64,000 nucleotides of DNA from Ascarosepion bandense (taxonomy: Eukaryota; Mollusca; Cephalopoda; Sepiida; Sepiidae): the NCBI GenBank assembly GCA_037127315.1, contig JBBBDQ010001186.1, positions 2,485,501-2,549,500 of the forward strand, given 5' to 3'. Below are positions 42,251 to 52,489 of the stretch, piece by piece. A program made the position numbers and the translations under genes. The notes under the pieces are model-generated. The model was not told the DNA's origin. It did not search any database and was given only the letters and a program-made list of their open reading frames with translations. The first letter of the stretch is position 1. Each line of letters starts with the position of its first letter.

Positions 42251-42612
42251 CTTGTATAGTTGCAAATTGATGCTTTGTCAGTTTCATTCCACTTTCCATT
42301 TGCTTGTTTCATGAATGATTTTCAACGCTCATAAAAATAATGGTGGTATGTAAGGATTTAGTTAGGATGTTCCTTTGGGAAGTGGTCTTGTGCTATGCAA
42401 AAATCCAACCGAGAAATAAATCTAAATTAACCTTGCAGCAGATGTCTAAACACATTTGGTAAACCCCACACTATCATAGGTAAGCATTTCATTTTAGATA
42501 AATGTGCAAAAAAAAAAAAAAGCAAACTATTGAAGCACACCTAACAGATCTATATTTTGTCATGAATATTATTGTTGTGGATTCTTGCTTAGAAACCACA
42601 CAAAATAATAAT
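42251..42612 (+). repeat. 360-bp unit X, copy 1
   Basis: AGTTGCAAATTGATGCTTTG to CACACAAAATAATAATA, duplicated at 43523-43886 with few changes. Its right 35 bases are the inverted LTR terminus TGTTGTGGATTC (42575), so it carries an LTR end at the junction. Confidence 0.75.
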
Positions 42613-42684
42613 AACAAAAACAGATATGGAGAGACAAAACGTAAAATTTAGAGAAAATAGGACCTAATAGGTTACCCATGCTGA

Positions 42685-42855
42685 TCCCTTTTCTCCCTCC
42701 ATAAATGTCAGCTACGCTTGATTTTTCTGTCTCCCCTCGTGTTACGGCCTTGCGATGTTCTTGTAGCCTTACCTTAAGGGGCTGGCCTGTTTCTCCTTCA
42801 TATTTCTTTTGACAGCTAAATGGTGCTGTGGAGTAGTTTTCGCAATGAAGGGTTA
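42685..42855 (-). pseudogene. Penelope-like element, GIY-YIG endonuclease remnant
   Basis: The minus strand encodes SCQKKYEGETGQPLKVRLQE followed by HRKAVTRGETEKSSVADIYG. The YxGETG element, an Arg a few residues on and the EHR with a later AD/AEH-like site are typical of the GIY-YIG endonuclease of Penelope-like retroelements. The usual Ile of YIGETG is Glu here, and no RT domain is seen next to it, so it is a fragment. Confidence 0.65.
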
Positions 42856-42859
42856 TAAC

Positions 42860-43520
42860 CGTGCTATGCCGGTTGCTAATCGACTTAATGCACCCAAAAT
42901 GTTAGGAACTTGGTAATCTTCCACTAAAAGCTGACTCCTTAGTATTCGGCTAACTGCCGACTAATATCAACTGCCTAGTAGTTCTACTGAACTCCAATAG
43001 AACTCTAAAGAACTCTCTAGAACTTCTAAGAAATCCTATGAACTTTCCAAGAACAATATTTATTTTTGTATAAATATACAAAAAATGTGGTACAAGGCCA
43101 AAATTGGGGATGGGGAAGGCTGGTCTTCATCTGTAATTCTCTCATACCCCCGCACTAATTGCAAGACGCAATTAGATGTCTTTTATTTCTTTAAATAACA
43201 CTTGTACAAATTATTACAGTTAGCACCAGAATTATACGAGCTTTAAGTCCAACTCACTCTCTCATACAAATTCATTCTTTTGTACAACTACAAAAATGAA
43301 CGTTATTCATGAACTCTCAGATCTGAACAATTCTGTTTAGCAATAATATTCCTTAAACAAATTTCTTATCACACTGTTAAATCTTACAAAGACAATGAAC
43401 ATTTCAACTTACGTTAAAATCTCTAACACAAATTTTCATACTGTCCATGAAAGACAATTTCAAACAATTTCAACATCTACGCAATTTATGTATTTCTTGT
43501 TAATATTTGTTAAATACACT
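42860..43520. other. Unassigned between X copies
   Basis: GAACTCTAAAGAACTCTCTAG-type short repeats at 43005-43060. Possibly LTR-like further on, but no ends found. Confidence 0.35.
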
Positions 43521-43522
43521 TT

Positions 43523-44050
43523 ATAGTTGCAAATTGATACTTTGTCAATTTCATTCCATTTTCCATTTGCTTGTTTAATAAATGATTTTCAACGCTTATA
43601 AACATATTGGTGGTATGTAAGGATTTAGTTAGGATGTTCCTTTGGGAAGTGGTCTTGTGCTATGCAAAAATCCAACAGAGAAATGAATCTAAATGAACCT
43701 TGCAGCAGATGTTTAAACACATTTGGTAAACCCCACACTATCATAGGTAAGCATTTCATTTTAGATAAATGTGCAAAAGTAGCATTAAAAAAAAGCAAAC
43801 GACTGAAGCACACCTAACAGATGTATATTTTGTCATGAATATTATTGTTGTGGATTCTTGCTTAGAAACCACACAAAATAATAATAATTCCATTTGCTTG
43901 TTTAACGAATGATTTTCAACGCTTATAAACATATTGGTGGTATGTAAGGATTTAGTTAGGAAATTCCTTTGAGAAGTGGCCTTGTGCCATGTATAAATTC
44001 ATCAGAGAAATTAATCTAAATTTATCTTGCAACAAATTCTCACAGTTTAA
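43523..44050 (+). repeat. Unit X, copy 2 and partial copy 3
   Basis: Copy 2 at 43523-43886 repeats 42251-42612, including the LTR terminus at 43847. A partial third copy (ATTCCATTTGCTTGTTTAAC and onward) follows directly at 43887. Confidence 0.75.
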
Positions 44051-44054
44051 TCCA

Positions 44055-44495
44055 TAGGCAAACATTAGACGAGTTCACTCTTGAGACTATAGGTAAATAA
44101 TACATGGGTATATCCTTAAATCGTGGTCGTGTTGATACATGACATTGGAAGAATCCATCTAGAAGCTGACCCCAGAAAATAGAAGGAATGTTACATCTCA
44201 GCGGAGGTCTTCTTTCTTTTTTTTTTTACGGCTTATTAATCCTTTGTGGTTTATATAAAGTGGAAACATATTTAGGATTGTAGGAGAATGTTTACAGAAA
44301 TCAGTGTTTCCAAGCGCTCCCTCCATCTATGTAGGACATGCAGTCAGCGAAATATCGACCCCGTTAACATGGCAGAGATTAAAATTACTATAACATATGG
44401 AGGGCATTACATAAGAGTTTATAAATACCTAAGTGTTTGCTACTAATCAAATAATATAAGTGAATAACTTTTCATTTAACTGCACGTGTGTTTTG
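44055..44495. other. No recognised feature
   Basis: AT-rich, nothing recognised. Confidence 0.4.
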
Positions 44496-44499
44496 ATAC

Positions 44500-44548
44500 A
44501 TCTATCTATCTATATATCCACTCCAGTCTGTTCATATCTATCTATCTA

Positions 44549-44608
<60 letters not shown>

Positions 44609-44649
44609 CTCCAGACTGTTCATATCTATCTATCTACTCAATTCTGTTC

Positions 44650-44701
<52 letters not shown>

Positions 44702-44735
44702 CATCTATCTATCTACTCCAGACTGTTCATATCTA

Positions 44736-44789
<54 letters not shown>

Positions 44790-44792
44790 AGT
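44500..44792 (+). repeat. (CTAT)n array with CTGTTCAT spacers
   Basis: Four blocks of CTAT separated by CTCCAGWCTGTTCATAT. The spacer also occurs at 24415 and 46110, 46165, so tetranucleotide arrays share a seed sequence. Confidence 0.95.
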
Positions 44793-44799
44793 CTCTTCA

Positions 44800-45700
44800 T
44801 AGTATTATTTCATCATTTATTTTACCCCTGCGCCGACGCCTATTAAATGCCGTTTTGCAATTTTAATTCTATCCCTAAACAACACATATTTTTTGCTTGC
44901 TCCTTTTCGAAAGCTTTTTTTTCTGGATTTGTCGTATCGTTTTCATTGCCGCCATTTGTAAACGAAACGCCGTCAATGGCGGCCAATTCAATGGCATGAC
45001 ATTCACATCGAAACCTTCAGACATTCCTTTCTCTCTTCGTCTTTCATTCTTTTCTCTGTTTTCTCTTTACATTCATATTTTCATGGTTTTCATTCAGTCT
45101 TGTTTCTAAATTTTCTCTTTCTTTCGTAAACATCTTCTACACTCGGTATTTTTGGCTTTTCTGCTGATTTTTCATTGCATCTTATTTTACTTAATTTATT
45201 TTTCGGCCTTTAAATTAAACTGCAAGCATTCGAAATAAGATTCAGTTTCACGGGAGTCTGCGTACTTCCGGAAAGAACAAACTGATTCGGAATTTGACAT
45301 AAAAGCTCTAGAATGAGTCGATTAGAAAAAAAAACAAAAAAACATTGGGATCAAAAGCAACAAAAACGTACGAAAATATTAAAAAAAATAAAACAGCTTT
45401 AAAAGATTTCTTTTTTTTTCTCCCAATTTTTCTGTTATCCTATTGTTCAGGATTTTTTCATTACTTTTAATTTTTCTTCGTTTTTGTTATTCTTTTTCAA
45501 ATTTCTCCTTTTTTTCTTTCATTCATTTTTTAAAATTCGTTCTTTTTTCATTTTTACTGTTTTTCTTTTCTTTTCTTTTCTTTTCCGTTTCCAAAATTTC
45601 TGTTGATTTTTTTATTCCAACGTAGTTGTTTTATTATTTGACCATTGAATTAACCTGCAGTTCCCATAATCCTTCAGTGACCTAGGACCGCGAAAATAAA
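44800..45700. other. T-rich unassigned; paired GCCGCCAT motifs
   Basis: TTGCCGCCATT (44947) and AATGGCGGCCAA (44974) are inverted and resemble YY1 sites. Long T-rich stretch at 45400-45620. No gene seen. Confidence 0.35.
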
Positions 45701-45709
45701 TGTGTGTTT

Positions 45710-46000
45710 CGTGTAAGTGTAGGAACGGGTAGTTTGGCTGTTAACGGACTGGAAAGAAAAATCATCAAGGTAAGTTCGATTTCCGGTCGAATTTGTCAGG
45801 TTCAGTTTCTCATTAATACCCTTAAGTTCTAGGGCACACTGGAGATGGTAACCCATGGAAAAAAATTCCCCCATCGACTAAAAGCCAGAGTGACTCATCG
45901 GGATGTGTTGGTCTGTAAAAATGCTCAATGAAATTCTTATGTCTTGTGAGTTGTGCATCTGCCGTAACTACGATTTTAGTGCCCGCGAAAGAAAAATGAC
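45710..46000 (+). mobile_element. Possible tRNA-derived SINE of a third type
   Basis: GGGTAGTTTGGCTGTTAACGG is A-box-like and AAGTTCGATTTCCGG (45773) is B-box-like at a tRNA-like distance. A body with GGTAACCCATGG follows. A single copy is seen, so the family is uncertain. Confidence 0.35.
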
Positions 46001-46068
46001 ACACAGTTTAAAGATCGCTTGTGCCTTGAAACAGATAATTACTATGAAGTGTTGATATCTATGCCAAC

Positions 46069-46069
46069 T

Positions 46070-46111
<42 letters not shown>

Positions 46112-46122
46112 CAGTTTGTTCA

Positions 46123-46163
<41 letters not shown>

Positions 46164-46175
46164 CAGTCTGTTCAC

Positions 46176-46234
<59 letters not shown>

Positions 46235-46236
46235 AA
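46069..46236 (+). repeat. (CTAT)n array
   Basis: Three blocks separated by CAGTTTGTTCATAT or CAGTCTGTTCACAT. Confidence 0.95.
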
Positions 46237-46249
46237 ACTCTAAAAAAAG

Positions 46250-46500
46250 GATCATAATTTATTAATAAAATCAGATAAAAAAGTATCACGACGTTTAAGA
46301 TTTTTTAGGTACCTTTCGACCAACACTTCATCAGAAATAATAGTCGGTAAAGTAAAACAAAGTAGCTGATAAGAAAAAATGTTATTATCAGCAACCGAAT
46401 TTAAGATATTAAAACTAAGGGAAAGGAGAGGAAAAAACGATTTTTCCCAGTTAGGTAACAGCTTCCCCAAACACGGCCACCTTAAGCTTTAATTCTCTGT
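46250..46500 (-). repeat. Possible Penelope-like repeat segment
   Basis: The minus strand reads TTCTGATGAAGTGTTGGTCG then AAAGGTACC. CTGATGAAG ... CGAAA is the pattern seen at the ends of Penelope-like elements. A 72-codon frame overlaps but is not recognised. Confidence 0.35.
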
Positions 46501-46818
46501 GTGTACAGGGTAGATTTTGCATACTAAGAATCACAGATTCCAAGATATCTAAATGAAACCTGGTCCGTGCCTTATGCAAGACAGAGAAAACTTCAAGAGA
46601 ATAATTAGTCTGCAAGCAACAGAATTTAATAAGTGAACGCCAATAGCGGAGACATGAGTCGGCAAACGACCGGATGTCACAGGCTCATGTCTACGCACTT
46701 GGCCCGGGACATGCTAGGCGATCCTAACCTCCAACCTCTGGAGAGTCTTACCCACACAGTCGATCTCGCATCGACATTTATATTGATATATAACAAGATT
46801 TCGTTGATGTGCAACATG
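46501..46818. other. No recognised feature
   Basis: A 69-codon plus frame without family features. Confidence 0.35.
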
Positions 46819-46820
46819 TA

Positions 46821-47179
46821 CACTACCGGCCATAATTATTAGGCCACCCCAGGTTTTTTTTTTAAAGAAATGATGTATTTCATACTATTTTTACTATTTA
46901 TTGCAAAACAAAAATAAAATGGTTCTTTTGTTATTATTACTTTGCAAAATTTTACTAGGCAAGGAAGCAAAGATAAATTTTCTTCATTCTTTCATTAATG
47001 AAACTGCAATATAAGTAATTATTAAATATTTATAAATTCATTTGATGCACATGTTATTGTGCAAAAGAACCATTCTATTTTCATTTACAATTATTCACTT
47101 GGCAATAAATGCTAAAAAGATAGTATGAAATACATCATTTTTAAACATTGGGGTGGCCTAATAATTATGGCTGGTAGTG
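46821..47179. mobile_element. Tc1-type MITE (copy 2, both ends intact)
   Basis: CACTACCGGCCATAATTATT ... and its near-exact inverse (AATAATTATGGCTGGTAGTG), flanked by TA on both sides (46819-46820, 47180-47181). Length 359. Terminal repeat about 30 bp. No coding capacity. Shares its interior with 1876-2243. Confidence 0.8.
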
Positions 47180-47259
47180 TATGTATATGTAAAGATTAAT
47201 ACTAAGATCAGCACTAATCAGCGACAGTTAGTTTCAGGCTTGAACATAATCTTCAGGAT

Positions 47260-47420
47260 CCTCAAATTAACCCATAGCTGGGGAGGGAGAAGCGGTGGAT
47301 TCATATCTTTCCCAAGGATATTTGCGCGTAAGTGAATATAACGAACCCGACTGGAAGTAGAACTCGGTTCTCCGATTAACTATTCCTAGCCATTATCCAT
47401 TACACCCTCTGCACTTCAAA
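47260..47420 (-). mobile_element. tRNA-derived SINE, 5' part only
   Basis: Reverse complement of the SINE head and first half of the body (AGGGTGTAATGGATAATGGC, GAGAACCGAGTTCTACTTCC). Stops at CTATGGGTTAATTT. Its 5' end abuts the 5S-like sequence at 47422. Confidence 0.65.
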
Positions 47421-47421
47421 G

Positions 47422-47538
47422 CTTTTAGTACCTTGTATTTTCAAGCGGCCAGTCATTTAGGTACTGACCAGACTCGACGTTACTTAACTTCGGTGATCAT
47501 ACGGGAACCGAAGTTTCAACGTGATGTGGCCATAAGCT
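47422..47538 (-). pseudogene. 5S rRNA-like sequence, full length, diverged
   Basis: On the minus strand it reads GGCCACATCACGTTGAAAC, TGATCACCGAAGTTAAGTAA, CGTC, then GGTCAGTACCTAAATGACTG. This follows the whole animal 5S rRNA, including the internal control region start (GAAGTTAAGTAACGTC, one change). The 3' control region (expected GGATGGGTGACCGCCTGGGA) is heavily altered. About 117 of 120 bases. It is a pseudogene or the head of a 5S-derived SINE, and it abuts a tRNA-type SINE head. Confidence 0.75.
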
Positions 47539-47544
47539 GTCACT

Positions 47545-47815
47545 GCTTGACTATTCTTTTCCTTTAATGCGATTATTTTTCAGTTAGACAGGAATGGAAA
47601 CGCTGTATCACCCATGGTCGATTTTATGGCTGAGTGTTACGTGTTATAGTTGTAACAAAAGAAAAAAAAAATGATTGACCAAAACTCAGTGCTAAATCAC
47701 AGACAAATATTTAATTTACAAAAAAAAAAAAAAAAAAATACAAATATACAATTTGTGTTGCCTTCAAAACAAGAAACAGAGTTTACTACTGGTGAGTGTG
47801 ACGAAAAGAGAAGGG
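47545..47815. other. Unassigned; poly(A) tract
   Basis: An A run at 47721-47739; nothing else recognised. Confidence 0.4.
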
Positions 47816-47819
47816 GAAG

Positions 47820-48496
47820 GTAAGTTCCGCTGCTATGAAAGTCGGTTCACTGTGCAGGGCCCGGAAATTCTTTCCGCCTGAATCTATCCTGCACATATAT
47901 CAATCTACCGTCCGCCCGTGTATTGAATACTGCTACCACATCTGGTCGCGTGCCCCTGCTATTCTCCTCGGGCTTATTGACAAAATACAGCGGAGGATCT
48001 GTAATGTGATCGATACTGACTTAGCTGACCGCCTGCAGTCACTCTCTCACGGCGTGACGTGGCTTCCCTGTGCCTCTTCTATAAGTACTTTCACGGCTTC
48101 TGCTCGGATGAACTTAAATCACTGGTGTCCCCTAGGTGTGAATTTGCACGAGATAGTAGATTGGCAACTAGGTTCCACCCCTTTTCAGTGAAACCGATGA
48201 AATGTAACCGCAATTTCTACTCCAACAACTTCTTTTCTCGCACTTCCCGCCTGTGGAATTCCCTTCCGCATGATTGCTTCACCGACGGCTACAACCTCAA
48301 GGAGTTTAAATGTAAGGTCAATAAACACCTCCTAACACACAAACTCGCACCCATTCCCTCCAACACTCTCCCTACCTCCTAACTCGTCTATCACCATCCC
48401 TCTGACATTTCCTATACCCAATCGCTCTATGTAGCCCCATGCGCTATAGTGGCAGTGGACTGCCTTGCTTGGGGTGATATGATTAAAAAAAAAAAA
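47820..48496 (+). mobile_element. Jockey/CR1-like LINE, 3' end
   Basis: Plus frames: SLCRARKFFPPESILHIYQS, TVRPCIEYCYHIWSRAPAIL, DKIQRRICNVIDTDLADRLQ, a one-base frameshift at about 48052, then ASLCLFYKYFHGFCSDELKS and SRTSRLWNSLPHDCFTDGYN. The 3' UTR ends GGGGTGATATGATT with an A-tail at 48485-48497. Close to intact at the C-terminus, but 5'-truncated. Confidence 0.8.
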
Positions 48497-48499
48497 AGT

Positions 48500-48645
48500 T
48501 GTCAAGTATCTTTACCCAGTTAAGCTAGCGAAGTAGTTTAACTGCTATACTTTTTGGAAATCCTCAAATGTATATATAAAGAATAATTATTAGTTTGGTC
48601 AATGAAAGGGTAAAAAATATCTATTTACCCACTTAGTTCCATGAG
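48500..48645. other. Unassigned
   Basis: AT-rich; nothing recognised. Confidence 0.3.
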
Positions 48646-48647
48646 TA

Positions 48648-48980
48648 TCTCTTTCAGATTTTACTTGGTCGTCAACTTTTCTAAGAGATTCTTTCGGCTG
48701 GATATACAAATCCTTGAATCAAATCGGAGTTGATAATGTCAGCAAATTCTTTTCACAACAGACTACTCTCTCCCGAAAACCTATTTTTATAGGGTCTACC
48801 ACCTAATTTGCATATTTCTCGAAATCTCTCGAATCTACTTTAATTTTCTCGAACATTCTAGCATCTTCCAAACTTTCTATTTCTAATTTCTTTATTTTTA
48901 CGACTACTTCATGAATTAAAACTTTTTGTAATAACAAGTAGGACTAAATATAATCCCTTACTATAATTTTTCAGATATTA
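48648..48980 (-). mobile_element. Possible LTR on the minus strand
   Basis: Minus strand: TTCGAGAAAATTAAAGTAGA, then GACCCTATAAAAATAGGTTT (TATA box), then TCGGGAGAGAGTAGTCTGTT. Promoter-like order, but no TG...CA ends or target duplication found. Confidence 0.3.
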
Positions 48981-48989
48981 TTAATATTA

Positions 48990-49038
48990 TCTAAACTTAT
49001 TTATAAATGGAACTTTGTCTCTGTGTGTGTGTGTGTGT

Positions 49039-49070
<32 letters not shown>

Positions 49071-49546
49071 CTGTGTGTGTCTCTGTGTGTGTATCCGTTA
49101 CCTATAGACACCGAAACGGCTGAACCAATTTTCTTGAAAATTTACACAGTTGTACTATAAGCGTCTGCGAGTGTTCTTAGCTAAGTTCTGTGTCGAGGTA
49201 CCCCCGATAAATATCGAAAATCGATAATCGAAAAAATCGGGTTACAGAAGGAGTGGTCCGATTTTAATCAAATTTGATACACTCATAGACGAAGACACAA
49301 GAAACGATATTCAGAAGTTTCAAGGTTTGTTCTTACAATAGTGCAGAAAATGTGATATCGATACTAGGAAACCAAAATTTTATTTACATCCATTCATCTT
49401 TCTTTCAGTCTACAGTTTTGCTTTAACTGGAAACAACTATTGCTTTTTAGTGTTTCGTGCCAACGTCCAAAGAGTCTGAGCTCCAGGACCATGGATTAGT
49501 TTTAAAGCTTTCATTACACCCGAGCAACGCCGGGCTATACTGCTAG
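48990..49546 (+). mobile_element. Helitron-like element, both ends intact
   Basis: Begins TC at 48990, preceded by A. Ends with hairpin CCCGAGCAACGCCGGG, a short spacer and CTAG at 49543-49546, followed by T. TC start, 3' hairpin, CTRR end and A/T insertion are the Helitron hallmarks. 557 bp, no Rep/helicase. Internal (TG)n at 49020-49095. Best copy of the family (others at 1, 2815 and 29656). Confidence 0.8.
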
Positions 49547-49559
49547 TTTTTATATAAAT

Positions 49560-49780
49560 GCATCCTCGTAACACTGAGGTAAAATGTTAAATTTAAAATG
49601 CTGACAATCAAGCGGATTACGAATGAAGGATTGACGGCACACGATCTTCCATTCCTTCCCCTTGAAATGTTTTTTTATGTTAGACTTAATAGATAACTGT
49701 ATCCAACGGGAATTGCCCTGTTGTAAACCTTTTTTAAAAGTTTTATTTAAAATCTAAACATTGAGAATATTTTTTAAATC
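49560..49780. other. Unassigned
   Basis: Nothing recognised. Confidence 0.3.
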
Positions 49781-49783
49781 GTT

Positions 49784-50405
49784 TCACCCCAAGCAAGGTG
49801 GTACCACCACTGATGCGCAGGGGGTTACATAAGAGTATGATTTAGACAACAGGAGAGTGAAGAGAAAGACAGACCAGTTACAGGGGGTGTCAGAGAAAGG
49901 GCAAGAGAAAGATGGAAACACAGGTGTGAAGAGAGTTGCTAAGGTAGAGAGAAAGGAAAAGAACAAGATATACAGGGTGATGTAGAAAGAACTGGAGTCA
50001 AGTGGATAAGAGATGGGAATTGACACTGCATTTAAATTACTGAAGGTTGTAGCCGTCAGGAAAGCAAGTATACGGAAAGGAGTTCCACAGACGGGAAGTG
50101 CGAGAAAAAAGTTGCTGGAGTAGAATTGACGGCTGCGTTTGGTTGATCTAACTGTAAGTGGGTGGGACATTGTTGCCAGTCTGGTTGCCCGAATATATTT
50201 GAATTATATTTATAACTATTATATCTGAATATATTTGTAGAAGAGACAGAGGGAAGCTACATCCCGCAGGTGAGAAGGTGCCTGGATTTGAGCTGCCAGG
50301 TCTAGACCGATCCTTTCGAGCCTGTCAAGAACCCTGAGATGAACAGCAGTGGCGCATGATCAGATATGACAACAGTATTCTATGCACGTCATATCTGGTC
50401 AGAGA
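49784..50405 (-). mobile_element. Jockey/CR1-like LINE, 3' end
   Basis: Minus strand: HPLTVRSTKRSRQFYSSNFF then, in shifted frame, the SRLWNSLP region. The UTR (TATCCACTTGACTCCAGTTC) is shared with 14885-15600. A 45-base AT-rich insertion at 50190-50235 duplicates GAATATATTTG. Extends upstream to ATATCTGGTCAGAG at 50390. Confidence 0.7.
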
Positions 50406-50409
50406 ACCT

Positions 50410-50700
50410 TTTACAAAAACGGCACAATGCCCTAGTGGTAAAAATCAGGTGTCGTGGATGCAAAGAAGCCTACCGCAAGTCTGCCTCACGTGCGAAGGAT
50501 TTCCTACGAAGATGTTTGTCCAGGGAATAGAAGGGGTGGTAATCTGTTGGCGCATGACCTGGGAGTGTAGGTGGATGATACGGTGTCTTATCATTCAGGA
50601 CCTGTGGCCGGCCACTACGGGTTCATCACGAGGGACAGATCTTCTGACCTGAACTTCTGGAACCAATACCGTTTACTCATAACATTATCTCCAAAGTCTT
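50410..50700. other. Unassigned
   Basis: A 98-codon plus frame (50356-50652) overlaps the LINE end and shows no family features. TGCCCTAGTGGTAAAAATC (50427) resembles an A box without a B box. Confidence 0.35.
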
Positions 50701-50706
50701 CACGTA

Positions 50707-51440
50707 CGAGGGTCATTCAATAAATAAGGTGAATTTTTCAGTATAAGGACTTCTAACACTAATAAAATCTTACTTTTTAACCGAACTTTGAAAGCGAGTT
50801 GAAATTCATAGGAGAATGTCAACTGTGTATGGTGCCACATATTTCAGCTAAAAAATGTCTACATGTAGGCTAAATTGTTTAAAGAATGATGGAGCAGTGT
50901 TGAGGATGAAGACAGTCCTGGGAGGCCTACAGAAGTGAGTTCTCCTGACGTGATCGAATCAGTCAATGACCTCATTCAGTCTGACAGAAGAGTGACAGTG
51001 TATGACATTTCAAGGACTTTGAGCCTATCTGTTGGGATAGCACACAAAATTGTTCATGACGACCTTGCCTATACAAAGGTCAGCTGCCGGTGGGTGCCAA
51101 AGGTGCAGACCATCAACTAGCTGGGCTGGGAACTGCTCCCTCATCCCCCTTACAGTCCAGACCTTGCCCCTTCAGACTTTCACCTGCTTGGTTTCTTGAA
51201 AGCGTTCACGAGAGGAACGAAATTTGAAAGTGAAGATGAAGTCAAAAGTGCTGTGAGCGATTGGTTGAGACATTAGTCCAAAGATTTTTACGCTGAGGGA
51301 ATACGGAAGCTTGTGCACAGATGGGGAAAGTGTGTGACACTGCTGGGAGACTATGTTGAAAAATAAAATAAAAGTAAGATTCTATCTGTATTAGAAGTCT
51401 TTATACCGAAAAATTCACTTTATTTATTGAATGACCCTCG
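50707..51440 (+). mobile_element. Mariner element, internally deleted
   Basis: CGAGGGTCATTCAATAAATA (50707) and its exact inverse ending at 51440 form the terminal repeats, flanked by TA (50705-50706, 51441-51442). Inside: DEDSPGRP, then SVNDLIQSDRRVTVYDISRT, LSLSVGIAHKIVHDDLAYTK (HTH part), then GWELLPHPPYSPDLAPSDFH, LLGFLKAFTRG. The last catalytic Asp (SPDLAPSDFH) is kept. The segment with the first two, including the expected HDNARPH, is deleted. A stop lies at 51118-51120. Recent-looking because the ends match perfectly. Confidence 0.85.
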
Positions 51441-51444
51441 TATT

Positions 51445-51820
51445 TGGCGACTCGATGCGACTGCAGACAAGACCACCTTAAAAGTAATAACCTGCATTGA
51501 TTAAAAGCAATGATTCCATCCCTAAACCTACTGCTTTCCCGGCGCTCATTTGCGGCTTAGTGATTATTTCTTTCCATACGACGTAAAAAAACGGCAAGGA
51601 TTTTTTTGGTTAACTTATAGTTAGCGGCAGAAAAAACAACTGAAGCATTTTAACGAAAATAGAAAAAATTAACAAAATTAAACTGAAATGAAACCTTGAA
51701 AAAAGTGTTTGAAAATATTATTTGATGATCTAAATGCTAAATTTATTTTAAAAAATGACTTTTTGTTTTAATCCTTTTTTCGAGAATTTAGGTATTCATT
51801 TTTTTTAATCATTTTAAACC
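51445..51820. other. No recognised feature
   Basis: AT-rich; nothing recognised. Confidence 0.4.
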
Positions 51821-51824
51821 AAAC

Positions 51825-52075
51825 AAGGCAATAATACCACAAAGACGGAAAAGGTTACTGGAAGTGAGTGAGTGAGTTTTGATTAACGGCATATCAACAC
51901 CTCTGTGGATCATTTAATGCCAAAAAGGTGGGGTATTAAAGTAATTTATTTTTAATATTTGGTTATAGTGAGAAGGTTAATTTAGTCAGATTTTAACGAA
52001 AATTTATTTTTATTCACCTTTATTTTAGAAAACAGAAAACATATTCTAGTTTTGTATTCAAAAATGTTTGATAGA
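51825..52075 (+). repeat. Repeat H, copy 1
   Basis: GAGTTTTGATTAACGGCATATCAAC, AGTGAGAAGGTTAATTTAG and ATATTCTAGTTTTGTAT occur in the same order at 53810-54010. Class unknown. Confidence 0.6.
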
Positions 52076-52114
52076 GAATTTTTTCCTTCAAAAATGTGTT
52101 ATTTTTCTATAAAA

Positions 52115-52115
52115 G

Positions 52116-52190
<75 letters not shown>
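52115..52190. repeat. (CT)n-(TA)n microsatellite
   Basis: About 17 CT then 18 TA units. Confidence 0.95.
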
Positions 52191-52194
52191 CTAT

Positions 52195-52488
52195 AAAAGC
52201 ATTTTTATACTTTCATAGTATTTTGACTCCAGTTTGGGGGTTAACTATTTGCCCATAGATGGGACCCTAACAGGTGCTACCACTCCGGGTCAGGGTGGAC
52301 ATGGGAACAACAGCAATTAAGAGGTGGTTCCATGCTCCTCATAACTTCCCAATCAGAGGCCTTGCTGCCGGATGCAGTTTGCCATCATGCCCAGGACCAA
52401 TTACTGGCAGTGAAAGAAAATAAAAAGACTTAAGGGACAAAAGGAACAAATAAGGGAACAGGCTTCAAGAAGACACAAGATGGTTATT
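52195..52488. other. Unassigned
   Basis: Nothing recognised in 290 bases. Confidence 0.3.
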
Positions 52489-52489
52489 G

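Noticed and set aside
46250..46330. CTGATGA ... CGAAAG (minus) as a true hammerhead
   Set aside because: The segment between the two core strings cannot form a stem II and no stem III or I pairing is visible.
47422..47538. Functional 5S rRNA gene
   Set aside because: The 3' control region and several paired positions are altered, there is no terminal T-run, and it abuts a SINE.
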